Source: Oxalobacteraceae bacterium (lineage in GTDB: Bacteria; Pseudomonadota; Gammaproteobacteria; Burkholderiales; Burkholderiaceae_D). Taken from it: a stretch of DNA of 44,107 nt. The stretch lies in assembly GCA_027490465.1 (NCBI GenBank), contig JAIXXZ010000011.1:1-44107 (forward strand). The letters are read 5' to 3'. Below the pieces are notes generated by a model. That model had not been told where the DNA came from, ran no database searches, and worked only from the letters and a program-made list of their open reading frames with translations. The translations under genes and the position numbers were made by a program. Within the stretch, counting starts at the first letter, position 1. The number at the start of each line of letters is the position of its first letter. Below, piece after piece: positions 1 through 9,201 of this stretch.

Positions 1-819
<819 letters not shown>

Positions 820-861
820 TAATCGGCGACGCTATCCACGAATCACTTTCTGAAAAAATAA

Positions 862-1368
862 ATGCTCACTCTGCACACCAAAGTTACCCACGCTGACAAG
901 ATTGATGGCGAACTCGTACTGCCTTACGAGTTGCGTGAAAAAAGTCGTCTGCGCGCCGCACTCGTCTCTGGCGAAGAAGTCGCCGTCTTCACCGTGCGCG
1001 GCACCGTACTCAGACACGGCGATTTACTCAAGGGCGATGACGGCCGCATCGTCAAAATCACGGCGGCTATCGAAGCGACCTGCCGTGTCACTTGCGATGG
1101 TAGTCAGGCACTGCTGCGCTGTGCCTTCCATCTGGGTAATCGGCACACGCAAGCTGAAGTGGGCGACGGCTTTTTGCGCATACGCCGTGATCCAGTCCTC
1201 AAGGACATGCTGATCGGTCTGGGGGCCAACGTGGCCGATGAGCAAGCGCCTTTCGAACCTGAATCGGGTGCTTACGGCGGCCATCATCATCACGACGGTC
1301 ATGCACAGCATCCCCTCGCGCCGATTCCCTTGCGACAGAAAATTCATCGCCCCAGCGACAAGAGCTAA
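862..1368 (+). CDS. ureE: Urease accessory protein UreE (nickel metallochaperone)
   Basis: UreE carries nickel to the UreDFG-apourease complex. The 168-residue protein has the expected peptide-binding N-terminal half, then the metal-binding domain with HLGNRH at residues 90-95 (His95 corresponds to the interfacial nickel-binding His of the family), and a His-rich tail, HHHHDGHAQH, at 141-150 for nickel storage. The gene begins 42 bases after ureC and has no strong Shine-Dalgarno. ureF starts two bases after its stop, so the genes are co-transcribed and probably coupled. Length and motif order are normal. Confidence 0.96.
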   Translation: MLTLHTKVTHADKIDGELVLPYELREKSRLRAALVSGEEVAVFTVRGTVLRHGDLLKGDDGRIVKITAAIEATCRVTCDGSQALLRCAFHLGNRHTQAEVGDGFLRIRRDPVLKDMLIGLGANVADEQAPFEPESGAYGGHHHHDGHAQHPLAPIPLRQKIHRPSDKS

Positions 1369-1370
1369 GC

Positions 1371-2051
1371 ATGCAATCCGCTTCCCTGCTCCATCTGCTG
1401 CAATTGGCCAGCCCTTCACTACCGGTGGGTGCCTACAGTTATTCGCAAGGACTTGAAACCGCGATGGCACGCGGCTTTGTGCACGACGAGCACAGCGCAC
1501 GTGCGTGGATCGTGGATATGCTGAATGAAATCGTTGCACGCTTCGAAGCGCCGCTCACCTGGCGTCTGATACAGGCGTTTGAAGCACGCGAGGCCGATGC
1601 CGTCGCTGACTGGACCGCGATGTTCCTTGCCTCGCGCGATAGCGCCGAGTTCCGCGCAGAGACAGTGCAAATGGGTTATTCGCTGGCCAAACTGATCAGC
1701 GAGCTAGCCCCCGACGACAAGGTGCTGCTAACGCTACTGCAACAGCAAGCCGAAATTCCCTTTCCGACCGCACTGGCCGCCGCGACTGTCGCGCTGCGAG
1801 TACCTGCCGAGTCTGCGCTACTCGGCATGCTGTTCTCCTGGGCAGAAAATCAGGTGCTTGCTTGCGTAAAATCCGTACCATTGGGTCAGGTATCGGGTCA
1901 GCGGCTGCTGCTCTCGCTCACCGAGGCGATCGAAGCGGCAGCGGTGACAGCGCGCACGCTGGCCGATGATGAACTGTCGAACTGGTCGCCCGGACTCTCT
2001 CTTTTATCGATGCAGCATGAAGTGCAGTACAGCCGCTTGTACCGCTCCTGA
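1371..2051 (+). CDS. ureF: Urease accessory protein UreF
   Basis: UreF bridges UreD and UreG in the urease activation complex and gates GTP-dependent nickel delivery. The 226-residue all-helical protein shows the family start LLQLASPSLPVGAYSYSQGLE, the central WTAMFLASRDSAEFR-type helix and a C-terminal segment ending in HEVQYSRLYRS. The ATG lies two bases downstream of the ureE stop, consistent with translational coupling. ureG follows after 30 bases. Nothing is missing from the usual family length. Confidence 0.96.
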   Translation: MQSASLLHLLQLASPSLPVGAYSYSQGLETAMARGFVHDEHSARAWIVDMLNEIVARFEAPLTWRLIQAFEAREADAVADWTAMFLASRDSAEFRAETVQMGYSLAKLISELAPDDKVLLTLLQQQAEIPFPTALAAATVALRVPAESALLGMLFSWAENQVLACVKSVPLGQVSGQRLLLSLTEAIEAAAVTARTLADDELSNWSPGLSLLSMQHEVQYSRLYRS

Positions 2052-2081
2052 TGCGTAACCCACATTTACACGGAAAACATC

Positions 2082-2714
2082 ATGACAAACCCTAATCCTC
2101 TGCGCGTCGGTATCGGCGGCCCGGTCGGCTCCGGAAAAACTGCCTTGTGCGAAATGCTCTGCAAGAAAATGCGCGATGCGTATGAGATGGCCGTGATTAC
2201 CAACGACATCTATACCAAGGAAGACATGGAAATCCTGCTGCGCGCCGATGCGCTGCCTTCCGAGCGTCTGATGGGTGTGGAAACCGGCGGTTGTCCTCAT
2301 ACCGCGATACGTGAAGATGCGTCCATCAATCTTGAGGCGATAGCGCGCATGAGTGCTGACTTTCCTGAGCTGGATCTGATTCTGGTTGAATCCGGCGGCG
2401 ACAATCTGGCGGCGACCTTCAGTCCTGAATTATCGGATCTGACGATTTATGTGATTGATGTGGCTGGCGGAGAAAAAATTCCCCGCAAGGGCGGGCCTGG
2501 CATCACACGTTCGGATCTACTGATCATTAACAAAACCGATCTGGCACCGCATGTGGGTGCCAATCTGGAGGTGATGGCCAGCGACGCAAAAAAAATGCGT
2601 GGCGATCGTCCGTTTGTGTTCACCAATCTTCGCAAAGGCGATGGGGTTGATGAGGTGATTGCTTTCATCCGCACTCAGGGATTGCTCGACCAGGGGAAAG
2701 CCGCAACGCCCTGA
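2082..2714 (+). CDS. ureG: Urease accessory GTPase UreG
   Basis: SIMIBI-class GTPase that powers nickel insertion into urease. The P-loop GPVGSGKT lies at residues 13-20. The conserved metal-binding Cys-Pro-His is at 71-73, within [15 protein letters not shown] forms the switch region and NKTD the guanine-specificity motif. Length is 210 residues, normal for the family. It is the last gene of the urease operon here: the next gene is on the opposite strand, ending 16 bases beyond the ureG stop, with no obvious terminator hairpin in the small gap. Confidence 0.97.
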   Translation: MTNPNPLRVGIGGPVGSGKTALCEMLCKKMRDAYEMAVITNDIYTKEDMEILLRADALPSERLMGVETGGCPHTAIREDASINLEAIARMSADFPELDLILVESGGDNLAATFSPELSDLTIYVIDVAGGEKIPRKGGPGITRSDLLIINKTDLAPHVGANLEVMASDAKKMRGDRPFVFTNLRKGDGVDEVIAFIRTQGLLDQGKAATP

Positions 2715-2730
2715 AACGGATAAGTCAGCG

Positions 2731-3531
2731 TCAATGACTGACATATTCCTGCTTCAATAAATCCAGGCCAGCCAGCATGCGCGCATAAGCCAATTCGACG
2801 AGTTCAGGATCACCCTTGACACCCAGTTCGATGTGCCGACGCCGCGTGCCATCGCCAACGCTGGGCAGACTGAAAACACGAATACCCAAAAATTCAGCTT
2901 CGAGCGCTTCCATCAAGGGGGTGAGTGTGGACTCGATACCGTCATGCACGATCACGGATTTTTCGATGTAGGCGAATTGATGAAACAAATCGGCATGATG
3001 GGTATCCAGCGCCCAGTTCATCATCGGCTCAGCCATGACCGGAAAACCCGGCAGAAAATAATGGACGCCACCCAGAGCATTACGCACAGCGAAGCCCGGA
3101 ATTTTATTGAAGGCATTCGGAATGATCTCCGCGCCCTGCGGAAATTCGCCCATCTTCAGACGATGCAGATTGTCAGGTTTGTCGAAGTCAGGCTCGGTAC
3201 CGGATTCCAGTGACATGTCGCGGATGCGTTCGCGAATTTTGTCCCTGGCCGCGGGATGCAGTACCAGCGGCACACCGAGCGCGGCCGCAGCGCATTGCCG
3301 GGTGTGATCATCCGGAGTCGCGCCTATGCCACCGCAGGAAAAAACAATATCCGTCGTGGCCATGGTACGCCTGAGCGTTTCGGTAATACGTGCCGGATCA
3401 TCCCCGAGATATTCGGCCCATGACAGATTCAGGCCACGCGCTGACAACAGCTCGATCAGCTTTGCCAGATGCTTGTCGGTGCGCTTGCCCGACAGGATTT
3501 CATCGCCAATGATGATGATGCCAAAACTCAT
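2731..3531 (-). CDS. MoCF-domain protein, CinA N-terminal type
   Basis: A 266-residue protein built on the molybdopterin-binding (MoCF_biosynth) fold, as in the N-terminal half of CinA. Family hallmarks are IIIIGDEILSGK at the N-terminus and FSCGGIGATPDDHT near residues 65-78. The C-terminal amidase domain (NMN deamidase) of full CinA is absent, so this is the short stand-alone form often labelled competence/damage-inducible protein A-like. Its biochemical role is not established; CinA relatives hydrolyse ADP-ribose, and MoaB/MogA relatives act in molybdenum cofactor synthesis. It faces ureG tail-to-tail. The EI24 gene lies 20 bases upstream on the same strand, suggesting a two-gene transcript. 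Confidence 0.85.
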   Translation of the reverse strand: MSFGIIIIGDEILSGKRTDKHLAKLIELLSARGLNLSWAEYLGDDPARITETLRRTMATTDIVFSCGGIGATPDDHTRQCAAAALGVPLVLHPAARDKIRERIRDMSLESGTEPDFDKPDNLHRLKMGEFPQGAEIIPNAFNKIPGFAVRNALGGVHYFLPGFPVMAEPMMNWALDTHHADLFHQFAYIEKSVIVHDGIESTLTPLMEALEAEFLGIRVFSLPSVGDGTRRRHIELGVKGDPELVELAYARMLAGLDLLKQEYVSH

Positions 3532-3551
3532 AAATTGCCCATTCAGAGGTG

Positions 3552-4388
3552 TTAATTGATATCGATGATGCGACCGGGATCATCTGCATTCAGGGGTATG
3601 CTGCGCAAGCGGGCCAGCGCATCGAGACAGTAATGCTGGAACCACAAACCGCTGAATACGAAAACCAGTAGATAAAGCCAAATCGCCAGCGCTGCCAGCA
3701 GCGGAAACAAAATCACCGACACCACGCCACCCAGCCACAGCAAACCGGGCACAGCGCCCAGACTGCCAGTCACCACGCCGATGGCCAGCAAAGGCCAGCG
3801 CTGCTGATTCAATATCGCGCGGCGCTCGTCAGCATCGGCAAAATCGGCCAGCGCATCATAGGCCATCACCCGACTGGTCAGCCAGCCCCAGAGCAATGGC
3901 TGAATGCACAGCGCGAACAAAGGTACGAGGTTCAGCGGCAGCGTGACCAGCCAGATGATCAGAAACGCGATGAATGATGACAAGGATACCCACAAGCTGC
4001 CTGCAAACGAACCACCGTGGCGCATCACGAGTTGAGGATGAAAGTTTGCTGCGACATGGCGCGCAATAGCGGGCATGGACAACAAGACGACGAGTAACAG
4101 TGCGCTCAGAATCATCAGTGGCAGCAAGAGCCACATCGCCAGCAATGGCACCATCAGCGTTCTGATGGCTGAAAGACCCCAGGCATCCAGCCGCTCACCC
4201 ACACCGCTGAACAGCGAATAATCGGAAAACCACTGATGCAACTGGTCTATCAATGGCTGCAGCCCCTGCCACAACAGCAGACCCCACAGCCCCAGCCCTA
4301 TCAGCAAGGGCAAGAGCGTCAGCAACAGCATACGGAAGTGCAGCTGCGAGACAATGGCACGCAAGAGGGAGGTAAAGAGAGGCATCAT
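3552..4388 (-). CDS. EI24-domain (CysZ-like) integral membrane protein
   Basis: A 278-residue polytopic inner-membrane protein with an EI24/CysZ-type layout: an N-terminal amphipathic region (LLRAIVSQLHF), then several strongly hydrophobic segments and a cytoplasmic loop with the acidic/Arg stretch DADERRAIL. The EI24 family includes the sulfate permease CysZ, but many betaproteobacterial members have no assigned substrate and no cysteine-biosynthesis genes lie nearby. Two adjacent ATG codons (4388 and 4385) could serve as the start. It is divergent from the FKBP gene and followed on the same strand by the CinA-type gene. Confidence 0.75.
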   Translation of the reverse strand: MMPLFTSLLRAIVSQLHFRMLLLTLLPLLIGLGLWGLLLWQGLQPLIDQLHQWFSDYSLFSGVGERLDAWGLSAIRTLMVPLLAMWLLLPLMILSALLLVVLLSMPAIARHVAANFHPQLVMRHGGSFAGSLWVSLSSFIAFLIIWLVTLPLNLVPLFALCIQPLLWGWLTSRVMAYDALADFADADERRAILNQQRWPLLAIGVVTGSLGAVPGLLWLGGVVSVILFPLLAALAIWLYLLVFVFSGLWFQHYCLDALARLRSIPLNADDPGRIIDIN

Positions 4389-4463
4389 GATCGTCCCGCA
4401 TTATAAGAGGGTCGTGGCTGCTAGAATGCCGAACTCTTGTTGACCCACCATGAAGGAAAGATC

Positions 4464-4820
4464 ATGTCCCTGATCATGACGGCCTCTGGCCTGCAATACG
4501 AAGACCTGACCATCGGCGATGGTGCCGAAGCGGCGGCAGGTCAGTTTGTCTCGGTTCACTACACCGGTTGGCTGCAGAACGAGGATGGCAGTCCCGGCGA
4601 GAAATTTGATTCCAGCGTGGATCGTGATGAACCTTTTGAATTCTCACTTGGCGCTGGCCAGGTCATTCAGGGCTGGGATCAGGGCGTGCAAGGCATGAAG
4701 GTCGGCGGCAAGCGCCGACTGGTGATTCCCTCAGCACTTGGCTACGGTGCACGCGGCGCCGGCGGCGTAATACCTCCGCACGCGACACTGATTTTTGATG
4801 TGGAATTGCTGGAAGTCTGA
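4464..4820 (+). CDS. FKBP-type peptidyl-prolyl cis-trans isomerase
   Basis: A single-domain cytoplasmic FKBP of 118 residues that catalyses prolyl isomerisation in folding proteins. Family residues are visible in order: [47 protein letters not shown]. The start at 4464 is chosen because AAGGA at 4454-4458 is a good Shine-Dalgarno and the family usually begins at this Met; an upstream in-frame TTG at 4437 would add an unlikely extension. There is no signal peptide. A strong hairpin follows immediately. Confidence 0.93.
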   Translation: MSLIMTASGLQYEDLTIGDGAEAAAGQFVSVHYTGWLQNEDGSPGEKFDSSVDRDEPFEFSLGAGQVIQGWDQGVQGMKVGGKRRLVIPSALGYGARGAGGVIPPHATLIFDVELLEV

Positions 4821-4830
4821 TCAGTACAAG

Positions 4831-4850
4831 AGCGGGCCGGCAGGCCCGCT
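4831..4850. terminator. Hairpin between convergent FKBP and PHA-system genes
   Basis: A perfect 8-bp stem AGCGGGCC/GGCCCGCT with loop GGCA lies between two convergent stop codons. The T-tract is weak on both strands, so it may work as a bidirectional terminator or need Rho help. Confidence 0.6.
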
Positions 4851-4859
4851 TGCGCACCT

Positions 4860-5159
4860 TTAGGCGGCGTCCTGATCGGAGTCGCCGCAGAACACCTTGT
4901 GCATGTTTTTGCTCACCTGCTCTTCGATCTTCTTCGCAAATCCCCGCAGCATGAAGCCGAGCACAACCTCGAGCTGAGCACTGCCCTCCGAAAGCGCGAG
5001 CGTGCCGGAAAAACCGCTGCGCTTGAACTCGAGTACATCACCCACCCACTGGTGTGTCATTTCATAATCAACCGCCATCTGGTCGGCCACTTTTTGCGCA
5101 GCAGCGCGAGCTCCCTCCATGGACAAGCTGTGCTGTTGAACAATCGTGAAATCGGCCAT
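4860..5159 (-). CDS. Polyhydroxyalkanoic acid system (PHA granule) family protein
   Basis: A 99-residue protein of the PHA_gran_rgn family, small proteins encoded in PHA-producing bacteria. It begins MADFTIVQQHSL, has the helix EGARAAAQKVADQMA, a beta-rich centre (VLEFKRSGFSGTLAL) and the helix FAKKIEEQVSKNM. A good Shine-Dalgarno, AGGAGA, sits just upstream of the ATG. The function of the family is not established; presence of phaZ about 8 kb away supports PHA metabolism in this organism. It is followed by the hairpin at 4831-4850. Confidence 0.75.
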   Translation of the reverse strand: MADFTIVQQHSLSMEGARAAAQKVADQMAVDYEMTHQWVGDVLEFKRSGFSGTLALSEGSAQLEVVLGFMLRGFAKKIEEQVSKNMHKVFCGDSDQDAA

Positions 5160-5189
5160 CTGTATCTCCTGCCCTCTCGAGCGTGGTTG

Positions 5190-6170
5190 TTATTGTTTAA
5201 ATGATTCGGGGTTCAGCAAATTCGGTGGACGATGACCCGAGAGCGCAGCAATCAGGTTGTCCGCAGCGCAATCAGCCATGGCACGACGCGTCGGACCAGA
5301 GGCGCTGCCAATGTGCGGCGTGAGCACCACATTACTCAGCTTCAGAAAACCAGGATTGAATGCAGGCTCGTTTTCAAACACATCCAGACCCGCAGCAGCG
5401 ATTTTCCCGGCGCTCAATGCCTCAATCAGCGCCGCGTCATCCACAATACCACCTCGAGCGATATTGATCAGCGTTGCCGTCGGCTTCATCAGCGCCAGCT
5501 CGGCGGCACCGATCAGATGATGCGATTCTTTCGAGTAGGGCAACACCAGCACCACGTGGTCGGCAGTACGCAAGAGCTCTTCACGGCTCACGTGTTGTGC
5601 ATTGTTTGCCTTGGCTTCCAATTCCGGTGCCAAACGCGAACGGTTGTTGTAGATGACTTTCATATTGAAACCCATCGAACGCCGTGCAACCGCCTGACCG
5701 ATGCGGCCCATGCCAATGATGCCCAGTGTGCTGCCATGCACATCCACACCCATAAAACCGTCATAGGTCCATTTTTTCCACAGACCAGCACGCACATAAT
5801 GCTCGGATTCCGTTACACGCCGCGCTGCCGCCATCAGCAGCGTCCAGCCAAAATCGGCCGTCGTCTCATTCAGCACATCCGGTGTATTGGTCACCATGAT
5901 GCCAGCCGCTGTGGCGGCGGCGACATCAATATTGTTATAGCCCACCGCCACATTGCAGATCGCGCGCAGCTCTGGCGCGCTTCGAATGATGTCAGCAGAC
6001 AGGATGGTAGTGGGATTGGCATAGACGCCCACCTTGCCCTGCAGTCGCCTGATCAGCTCAGCTTCGGAAAAGGCCTCGTCCGATTGATTTGAATCGACAT
6101 CGAAATGCTGCGACAGGTGGTCAATCACTTGCGGAAACACAGCGCGCGTGACGAGAATTTTTGGCTTCAT
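5190..6170 (-). CDS. D-isomer-specific 2-hydroxyacid dehydrogenase (GhrB-like)
   Basis: NAD(P)-dependent dehydrogenase of 326 residues, likely reducing glyoxylate, hydroxypyruvate or another 2-keto acid. The Rossmann fingerprint GIIGMGRIG lies at about residues 150-158. The catalytic triad is complete: Arg239 in NIARGG, Glu268 in FENEP and His286 in TPHIGSA. The NNRSR segment after beta-strand two, instead of an acidic residue, points to NADPH preference as in GhrB and GyaR. The gene lies 16 bases downstream of the lutC stop on the same strand, so the two may form an operon around 2-hydroxy/2-keto acid metabolism. Exact substrate cannot be read from sequence. Confidence 0.92.
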   Translation of the reverse strand: MKPKILVTRAVFPQVIDHLSQHFDVDSNQSDEAFSEAELIRRLQGKVGVYANPTTILSADIIRSAPELRAICNVAVGYNNIDVAAATAAGIMVTNTPDVLNETTADFGWTLLMAAARRVTESEHYVRAGLWKKWTYDGFMGVDVHGSTLGIIGMGRIGQAVARRSMGFNMKVIYNNRSRLAPELEAKANNAQHVSREELLRTADHVVLVLPYSKESHHLIGAAELALMKPTATLINIARGGIVDDAALIEALSAGKIAAAGLDVFENEPAFNPGFLKLSNVVLTPHIGSASGPTRRAMADCAADNLIAALSGHRPPNLLNPESFKQ

Positions 6171-6186
6171 TCAGGCTACCGTTGAC

Positions 6187-6849
6187 TCAGATATCTCGCA
6201 CCAGAATCACGTGCACCCGGTAGGGCCCGTGCGCACCCAGCACAATCGTCTGCTCGATATCCCCGGTGCGCGAGGGCCCGGAAATGAAGTTGGTCGCGCG
6301 TGGCAGTTCGCCACGCTCTTTTTTAGCAAGTGCAAATGCATCTTCAATGGATCCCACCACACGTGACACAGGCACGATGGCGATATGTGTTTCGGGAAGC
6401 AGCGCAGCCGATGCGAAAGTGTCCGCACCGGACAGCAGCATCAGGGTACCCGTTTCGGCCACGGCGCAAAAACAGCCCGTGATGCCGACCAGATCCTTGT
6501 CGACTGGCGGCCGAAAATCCACACGGATACCGGACGCCTGCCAGGGCAGCGCGGTGAGCGACTGCCAGGCGATTGCCGACTTGGGCACACCAATGCTATC
6601 TATATAACGCGCCGCAGCCGCAGGCACATCGTCCAGACCAGCCACCTCGTCCAGGGTCTGCGAGGTGCGCAAGGCCTGAGCACGAAATCGTCCGACAAGG
6701 TCACTACCGAGATCGGGTTGGGGACCGGCCCCGTGGTGCCCAAGATAGTCACTGACCTGAGCAAGTTCCGCCGGGGTCGGCTCGGCTGGCCTGTTCTGGG
6801 CTTTACGTATGCGGCTGAAAATCGCCTGGCGTGCGGCGGATGTGTCCAT
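6187..6849 (-). CDS. lutC: LUD-domain protein, LutC/YkgG family
   Basis: A 220-residue member of the LUD (lactate utilization) family, whose LutC subunit works with iron-sulfur proteins LutA and LutB to oxidise L-lactate in Bacillus. The family core is recognisable: ITGCFCAVAETGTLML, then PETHIAIVPVSRVVGSIEDAF, and GPSRTGDIEQTIVLGAHGP near the C-terminus. The start at 6849 is preferred over an upstream in-frame codon at 6948, because GGGGAG lies directly before it and homologues begin with this short basic helix. No lutA or lutB lies in the window; the neighbours are a 2-hydroxyacid dehydrogenase and, divergently, fdxA. Confidence 0.88.
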   Translation of the reverse strand: MDTSAARQAIFSRIRKAQNRPAEPTPAELAQVSDYLGHHGAGPQPDLGSDLVGRFRAQALRTSQTLDEVAGLDDVPAAAARYIDSIGVPKSAIAWQSLTALPWQASGIRVDFRPPVDKDLVGITGCFCAVAETGTLMLLSGADTFASAALLPETHIAIVPVSRVVGSIEDAFALAKKERGELPRATNFISGPSRTGDIEQTIVLGAHGPYRVHVILVRDI

Positions 6850-7099
6850 GGTCTCCCCTCTTTGGCCGCCCGATTTTATCCCGGTAAAGAAAACCACGCC
6901 GGACAAGGCGCTTGATTTTATTTCAGAGCACGATGCCAAAATATTCACGGTTCTCGGGCAGGGTGCGCATTTGCATATTCAAAAATCATCTAAACCAGCC
7001 GTGTGAGGGCACACAATTTGTCTTAAAATACAACGCTTTGCCGAAAAGACGCGTTCGGGCCTCCGACCGCGAGGGAAAATCCCCCAATACGAGGCAGAC
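6850..7099. other. Divergent intergenic region lutC / fdxA
   Basis: AT-richer spacer between divergent genes. On the plus strand, TAAAAT at 7024-7029 is a possible -10 element. A short perfect inverted repeat, GTGTG-AGGG-CACAC, at 7001-7014 lies where a -35 would be expected, hinting at a regulated promoter for fdxA. No consensus -35 is seen on either strand. Confidence 0.3.
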
Positions 7100-7189
7100 A
7101 TGATGAGCAAGGCCTTGGGTTTTGCTGGTGTTTCCGGGTGTTTTTTCAGTTTTGTTTCAAAAATATTCACAGATAGGACTGTTGTATGA
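7100..7189 (+). CDS. Putative 29-residue leader peptide overlapping fdxA start
   Basis: A short ORF starts with ATGATG at 7100, five bases after a GAGG Shine-Dalgarno (7091-7094), and ends with TGA at 7187-7189. That stop overlaps the fdxA ATG by four bases (ATGA). The predicted peptide begins MMSKALGF and is hydrophobic with a basic C-terminal part (SKIFTDR). The geometry fits a translated leader coupled to fdxA, but fdxA also has its own AGGA eight bases upstream, and conservation is untested. Chance occurrence cannot be excluded. Confidence 0.35.
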   Translation: MMSKALGFAGVSGCFFSFVSKIFTDRTVV

Positions 7190-7509
7190 CCCACGTTGTG
7201 ACCGAATCATGCATCCGCTGCCGTTACACGGACTGCGTCGATGTCTGCCCTGTGGATTGCTTCCGCGAGGGACCTAATTTCCTCACGATCGATCCCGATG
7301 AGTGCATCGACTGCGCGGTGTGCGTCGCCGAGTGCCCGGTCAATGCGATCTATGCCGAGGAAGACGTGCCGGCTGACCAGCAGCAGTTCATCAAACTCAA
7401 CGTTGAACTGGCCCGCAAATGGCCGTCGATCACCAAATCCAAAGCGCCACTTTCCGATGCCGAAGAGTGGAAAGACACCAAGGAAAAATTACAGTACCTC
7501 GAACGCTGA
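7186..7509 (+). CDS. fdxA: Seven-iron ferredoxin FdxA ([3Fe-4S][4Fe-4S])
   Basis: Soluble low-potential electron carrier of 107 residues, the Azotobacter FdI type. Cys9, Cys17 and Cys50 match the [3Fe-4S] ligands, and Cys21, Cys40, Cys43 and Cys46 the [4Fe-4S] ligands; extra Cys12 and Cys25 are also conserved in the family. The C-terminal half ([16 protein letters not shown]) matches the usual FdxA extension. AGGA at 7175-7178 is a modest ribosome binding site. A ferredoxin-NADP reductase gene lies 107 bases downstream and is a plausible partner. Confidence 0.96.
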   Translation: MTHVVTESCIRCRYTDCVDVCPVDCFREGPNFLTIDPDECIDCAVCVAECPVNAIYAEEDVPADQQQFIKLNVELARKWPSITKSKAPLSDAEEWKDTKEKLQYLER

Positions 7510-7553
7510 TCTGATAGGGTGCCCAAGCAGGGCATCGCGTAATCCTTCTTCAG

Positions 7554-7571
7554 CCCCGGCCCCGGCCGGGG
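7554..7571 (+). terminator. GC-rich hairpin after fdxA
   Basis: Stem CCCCGG/CCGGGG with a six-base loop in the fdxA-reductase gap. It lacks a T-tract, so it may be an attenuator or mRNA-stabilising hairpin as readily as a terminator. Confidence 0.4.
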
Positions 7572-7616
7572 TTGGTACGTTATCAGGCTCGATAGCCTCC
7601 AACTTCTCTGAATCGA

Positions 7617-8672
7617 ATGAACACCTCAGTAAAAACTCCCATTGAAACCGATGCAGTGATTGTCGGTGCCGGACCCGTTGGCCTGTTCCAGGTCTTCGAA
7701 CTTGGCCTTCTGGAAATCAAAGCCCATGTGATCGACTCGCTCGCCGCCGTCGGTGGTCAATGCGTTGAGCTTTATCCGGACAAGCCAATTTATGACATAC
7801 CGGCGGTGCCTGTCTGCACTGGGCAAGAGCTGACCGACAATCTGCTCAAGCAGATCGAACCTTTCGAACCCACCTTTCATTTGGGTCAGGAAGTCACACT
7901 GGTACAAAAACGCGATGATGGCCGCTTCGATCTGGAAACCTCGATCGGTACCCGCTTCATCACCAAAACCATTTTCATTGCCGCCGGAGTAGGCTCGTTC
8001 CAGCCACGCACGATCAAGGTCGATGGCATCGAGGCTTTCGAAGGCAAGCAGTTGTTCTATCGCGTGAAAGACCCTGCGCGCTTTGCTGGTCGCAATATCG
8101 TGATTTGTGGTGGCGGTGATTCGGCGCTTGACTGGGCACTCAACCTGCAAGGCAAGGCAGAATCGGTGATTTTGCTGCATCGTCGCGATGAATTCCGCGC
8201 TGCGCCCGCCTCGGTCGCAAAAATGAAAGAACTCTGCGAACAATTCGAAATGCAACTGGTCATCGGTCAGGTGACCGGCTTCGAATCCAGCGATGACAAG
8301 CTCACCGAGATCAAGGTCACAGGATCAGATGGCGTCACGCGACGCCTGCCATTGGATGATTTGCTGGTTTTCTTTGGTCTTTCGCCAAAGCTGGGCCCGA
8401 TTGCCGAGTGGGGACTGGACATTGAGCGCAAACAGCTCAAAGTCGACACGGAAAAATTCGAAACGAATGTACCCGGTATTTTTGCGGTGGGCGATATCAA
8501 TGTCTACCCTGGCAAGAAGAAATTGATCCTCTCGGGCTTTCATGAAGCTGCACTGGCGGCCTTTGGTGCTGCACCGTACATCTTCCCCGAGAAAAAAATT
8601 CACATGCAGTACACAACGACGTCACCGAAGCTGCACAAGATTTTGGGTGTGGAGTCGCCTGTCTTCGATTAA
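7617..8672 (+). CDS. Ferredoxin--NADP reductase, thioredoxin reductase-like type
   Basis: FAD enzyme of 351 residues exchanging electrons between NADPH and ferredoxin/flavodoxin. It has the thioredoxin-reductase fold: FAD-binding GAGPVG at residues 17-22, NADP-binding CGGGDSALD around 164-172 followed by the HRRDEFR Arg cluster, and the C-terminal FAD motif [14 protein letters not shown]. The redox CXXC of true thioredoxin reductases is absent in the NADP domain, which identifies the YumC-like reductase family. A strong terminator follows. Its position after fdxA suggests functional pairing. Confidence 0.93.
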   Translation: MNTSVKTPIETDAVIVGAGPVGLFQVFELGLLEIKAHVIDSLAAVGGQCVELYPDKPIYDIPAVPVCTGQELTDNLLKQIEPFEPTFHLGQEVTLVQKRDDGRFDLETSIGTRFITKTIFIAAGVGSFQPRTIKVDGIEAFEGKQLFYRVKDPARFAGRNIVICGGGDSALDWALNLQGKAESVILLHRRDEFRAAPASVAKMKELCEQFEMQLVIGQVTGFESSDDKLTEIKVTGSDGVTRRLPLDDLLVFFGLSPKLGPIAEWGLDIERKQLKVDTEKFETNVPGIFAVGDINVYPGKKKLILSGFHEAALAAFGAAPYIFPEKKIHMQYTTTSPKLHKILGVESPVFD

Positions 8673-8692
8673 CTCTGTCGTGATGAATCGCT

Positions 8693-8722
8693 AAAACGGA
8701 TACCTGCGGGTATCCGTTTTTT
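8693..8722. terminator. Strong bidirectional terminator
   Basis: A 12-bp perfect stem, AAAACGGATACC/GGTATCCGTTTT, with loop TGCG and a run of six T on the plus strand. The A-run on the left arm makes it functional on the minus strand too. It separates the convergent ferredoxin reductase and thioredoxin-like genes. Confidence 0.9.
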
Positions 8723-8730
8723 GTTCAGGT

Positions 8731-9201
8731 TTATTTTTTGCCTTTGAGCCAGCTTGCCAGCGTTCGATCATCCGGCTCACCCAGCACAAAGCGCACCGCA
8801 CTCTTGCCATCGACATAGGCGATATAGGGCGTCATCCCGCGCCAATCGGGATTCACCGCATACTGCAGTGACTGCGCTCGACCGTGAAAGGCAAACAAGC
8901 GATCCGCAAGGCGATGATGCGGACTGCTTAGTGCCGCCATGTCATCTTCACTATCCATCAGCACCACATACAAACGCGTTGCCGACTGGCTTGCGGCACG
9001 ACGCGCAGCGAGTCGCTCGATCGCACCGGGACAATGCGTACAGCTGACCGACGAAAACACAATCATCGCTGGCTGTCGCTTATCGCTGATCAGCGCGGGC
9101 CAGGTAGCTTTGTCGAAGATTTCAACTTCTGTTGGCGCAGCGAAGACTTGCGCACACAGTAGCATCAACAATCCAATCGCATAGTTAAAATTGGGTGACA
9201 T
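8731..9201 (-). CDS. Exported thioredoxin-fold protein with CTHC motif
   Basis: A 156-residue protein with an N-terminal signal peptide (hydrophobic AIGLLMLLCAQVFA, then APTEVE). The mature part looks like a thioredoxin fold: MIVFSSVSCTHCPGA carries the CXXC (Cys54-Thr-His-Cys57) at the start of a helix, and GMTPYIAYVDG supplies the cis-Pro strand. It is therefore a candidate periplasmic thiol reductant, oxidase or metal-thiol protein. Its start overlaps the end of the upstream propeller gene by 17 bases, so it is the last gene of the DUF2946-receptor cassette. The precise family is not recognised. Confidence 0.7.
   Translation of the reverse strand: MSPNFNYAIGLLMLLCAQVFAAPTEVEIFDKATWPALISDKRQPAMIVFSSVSCTHCPGAIERLAARRAASQSATRLYVVLMDSEDDMAALSSPHHRLADRLFAFHGRAQSLQYAVNPDWRGMTPYIAYVDGKSAVRFVLGEPDDRTLASWLKGKK

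Noticed and set aside
5232-6092. Plus-strand 286-codon open frame opposite the 2-hydroxyacid dehydrogenase
   Set aside because: The minus-strand frame has a full Rossmann fold and catalytic triad; the plus frame is His/Arg/Gln-rich as antisense frames are.
7554-7571. Strong terminator separating fdxA from the ferredoxin reductase
   Set aside because: The hairpin is real but lacks a T-tract, so complete termination is not supported; kept only as a low-confidence feature.
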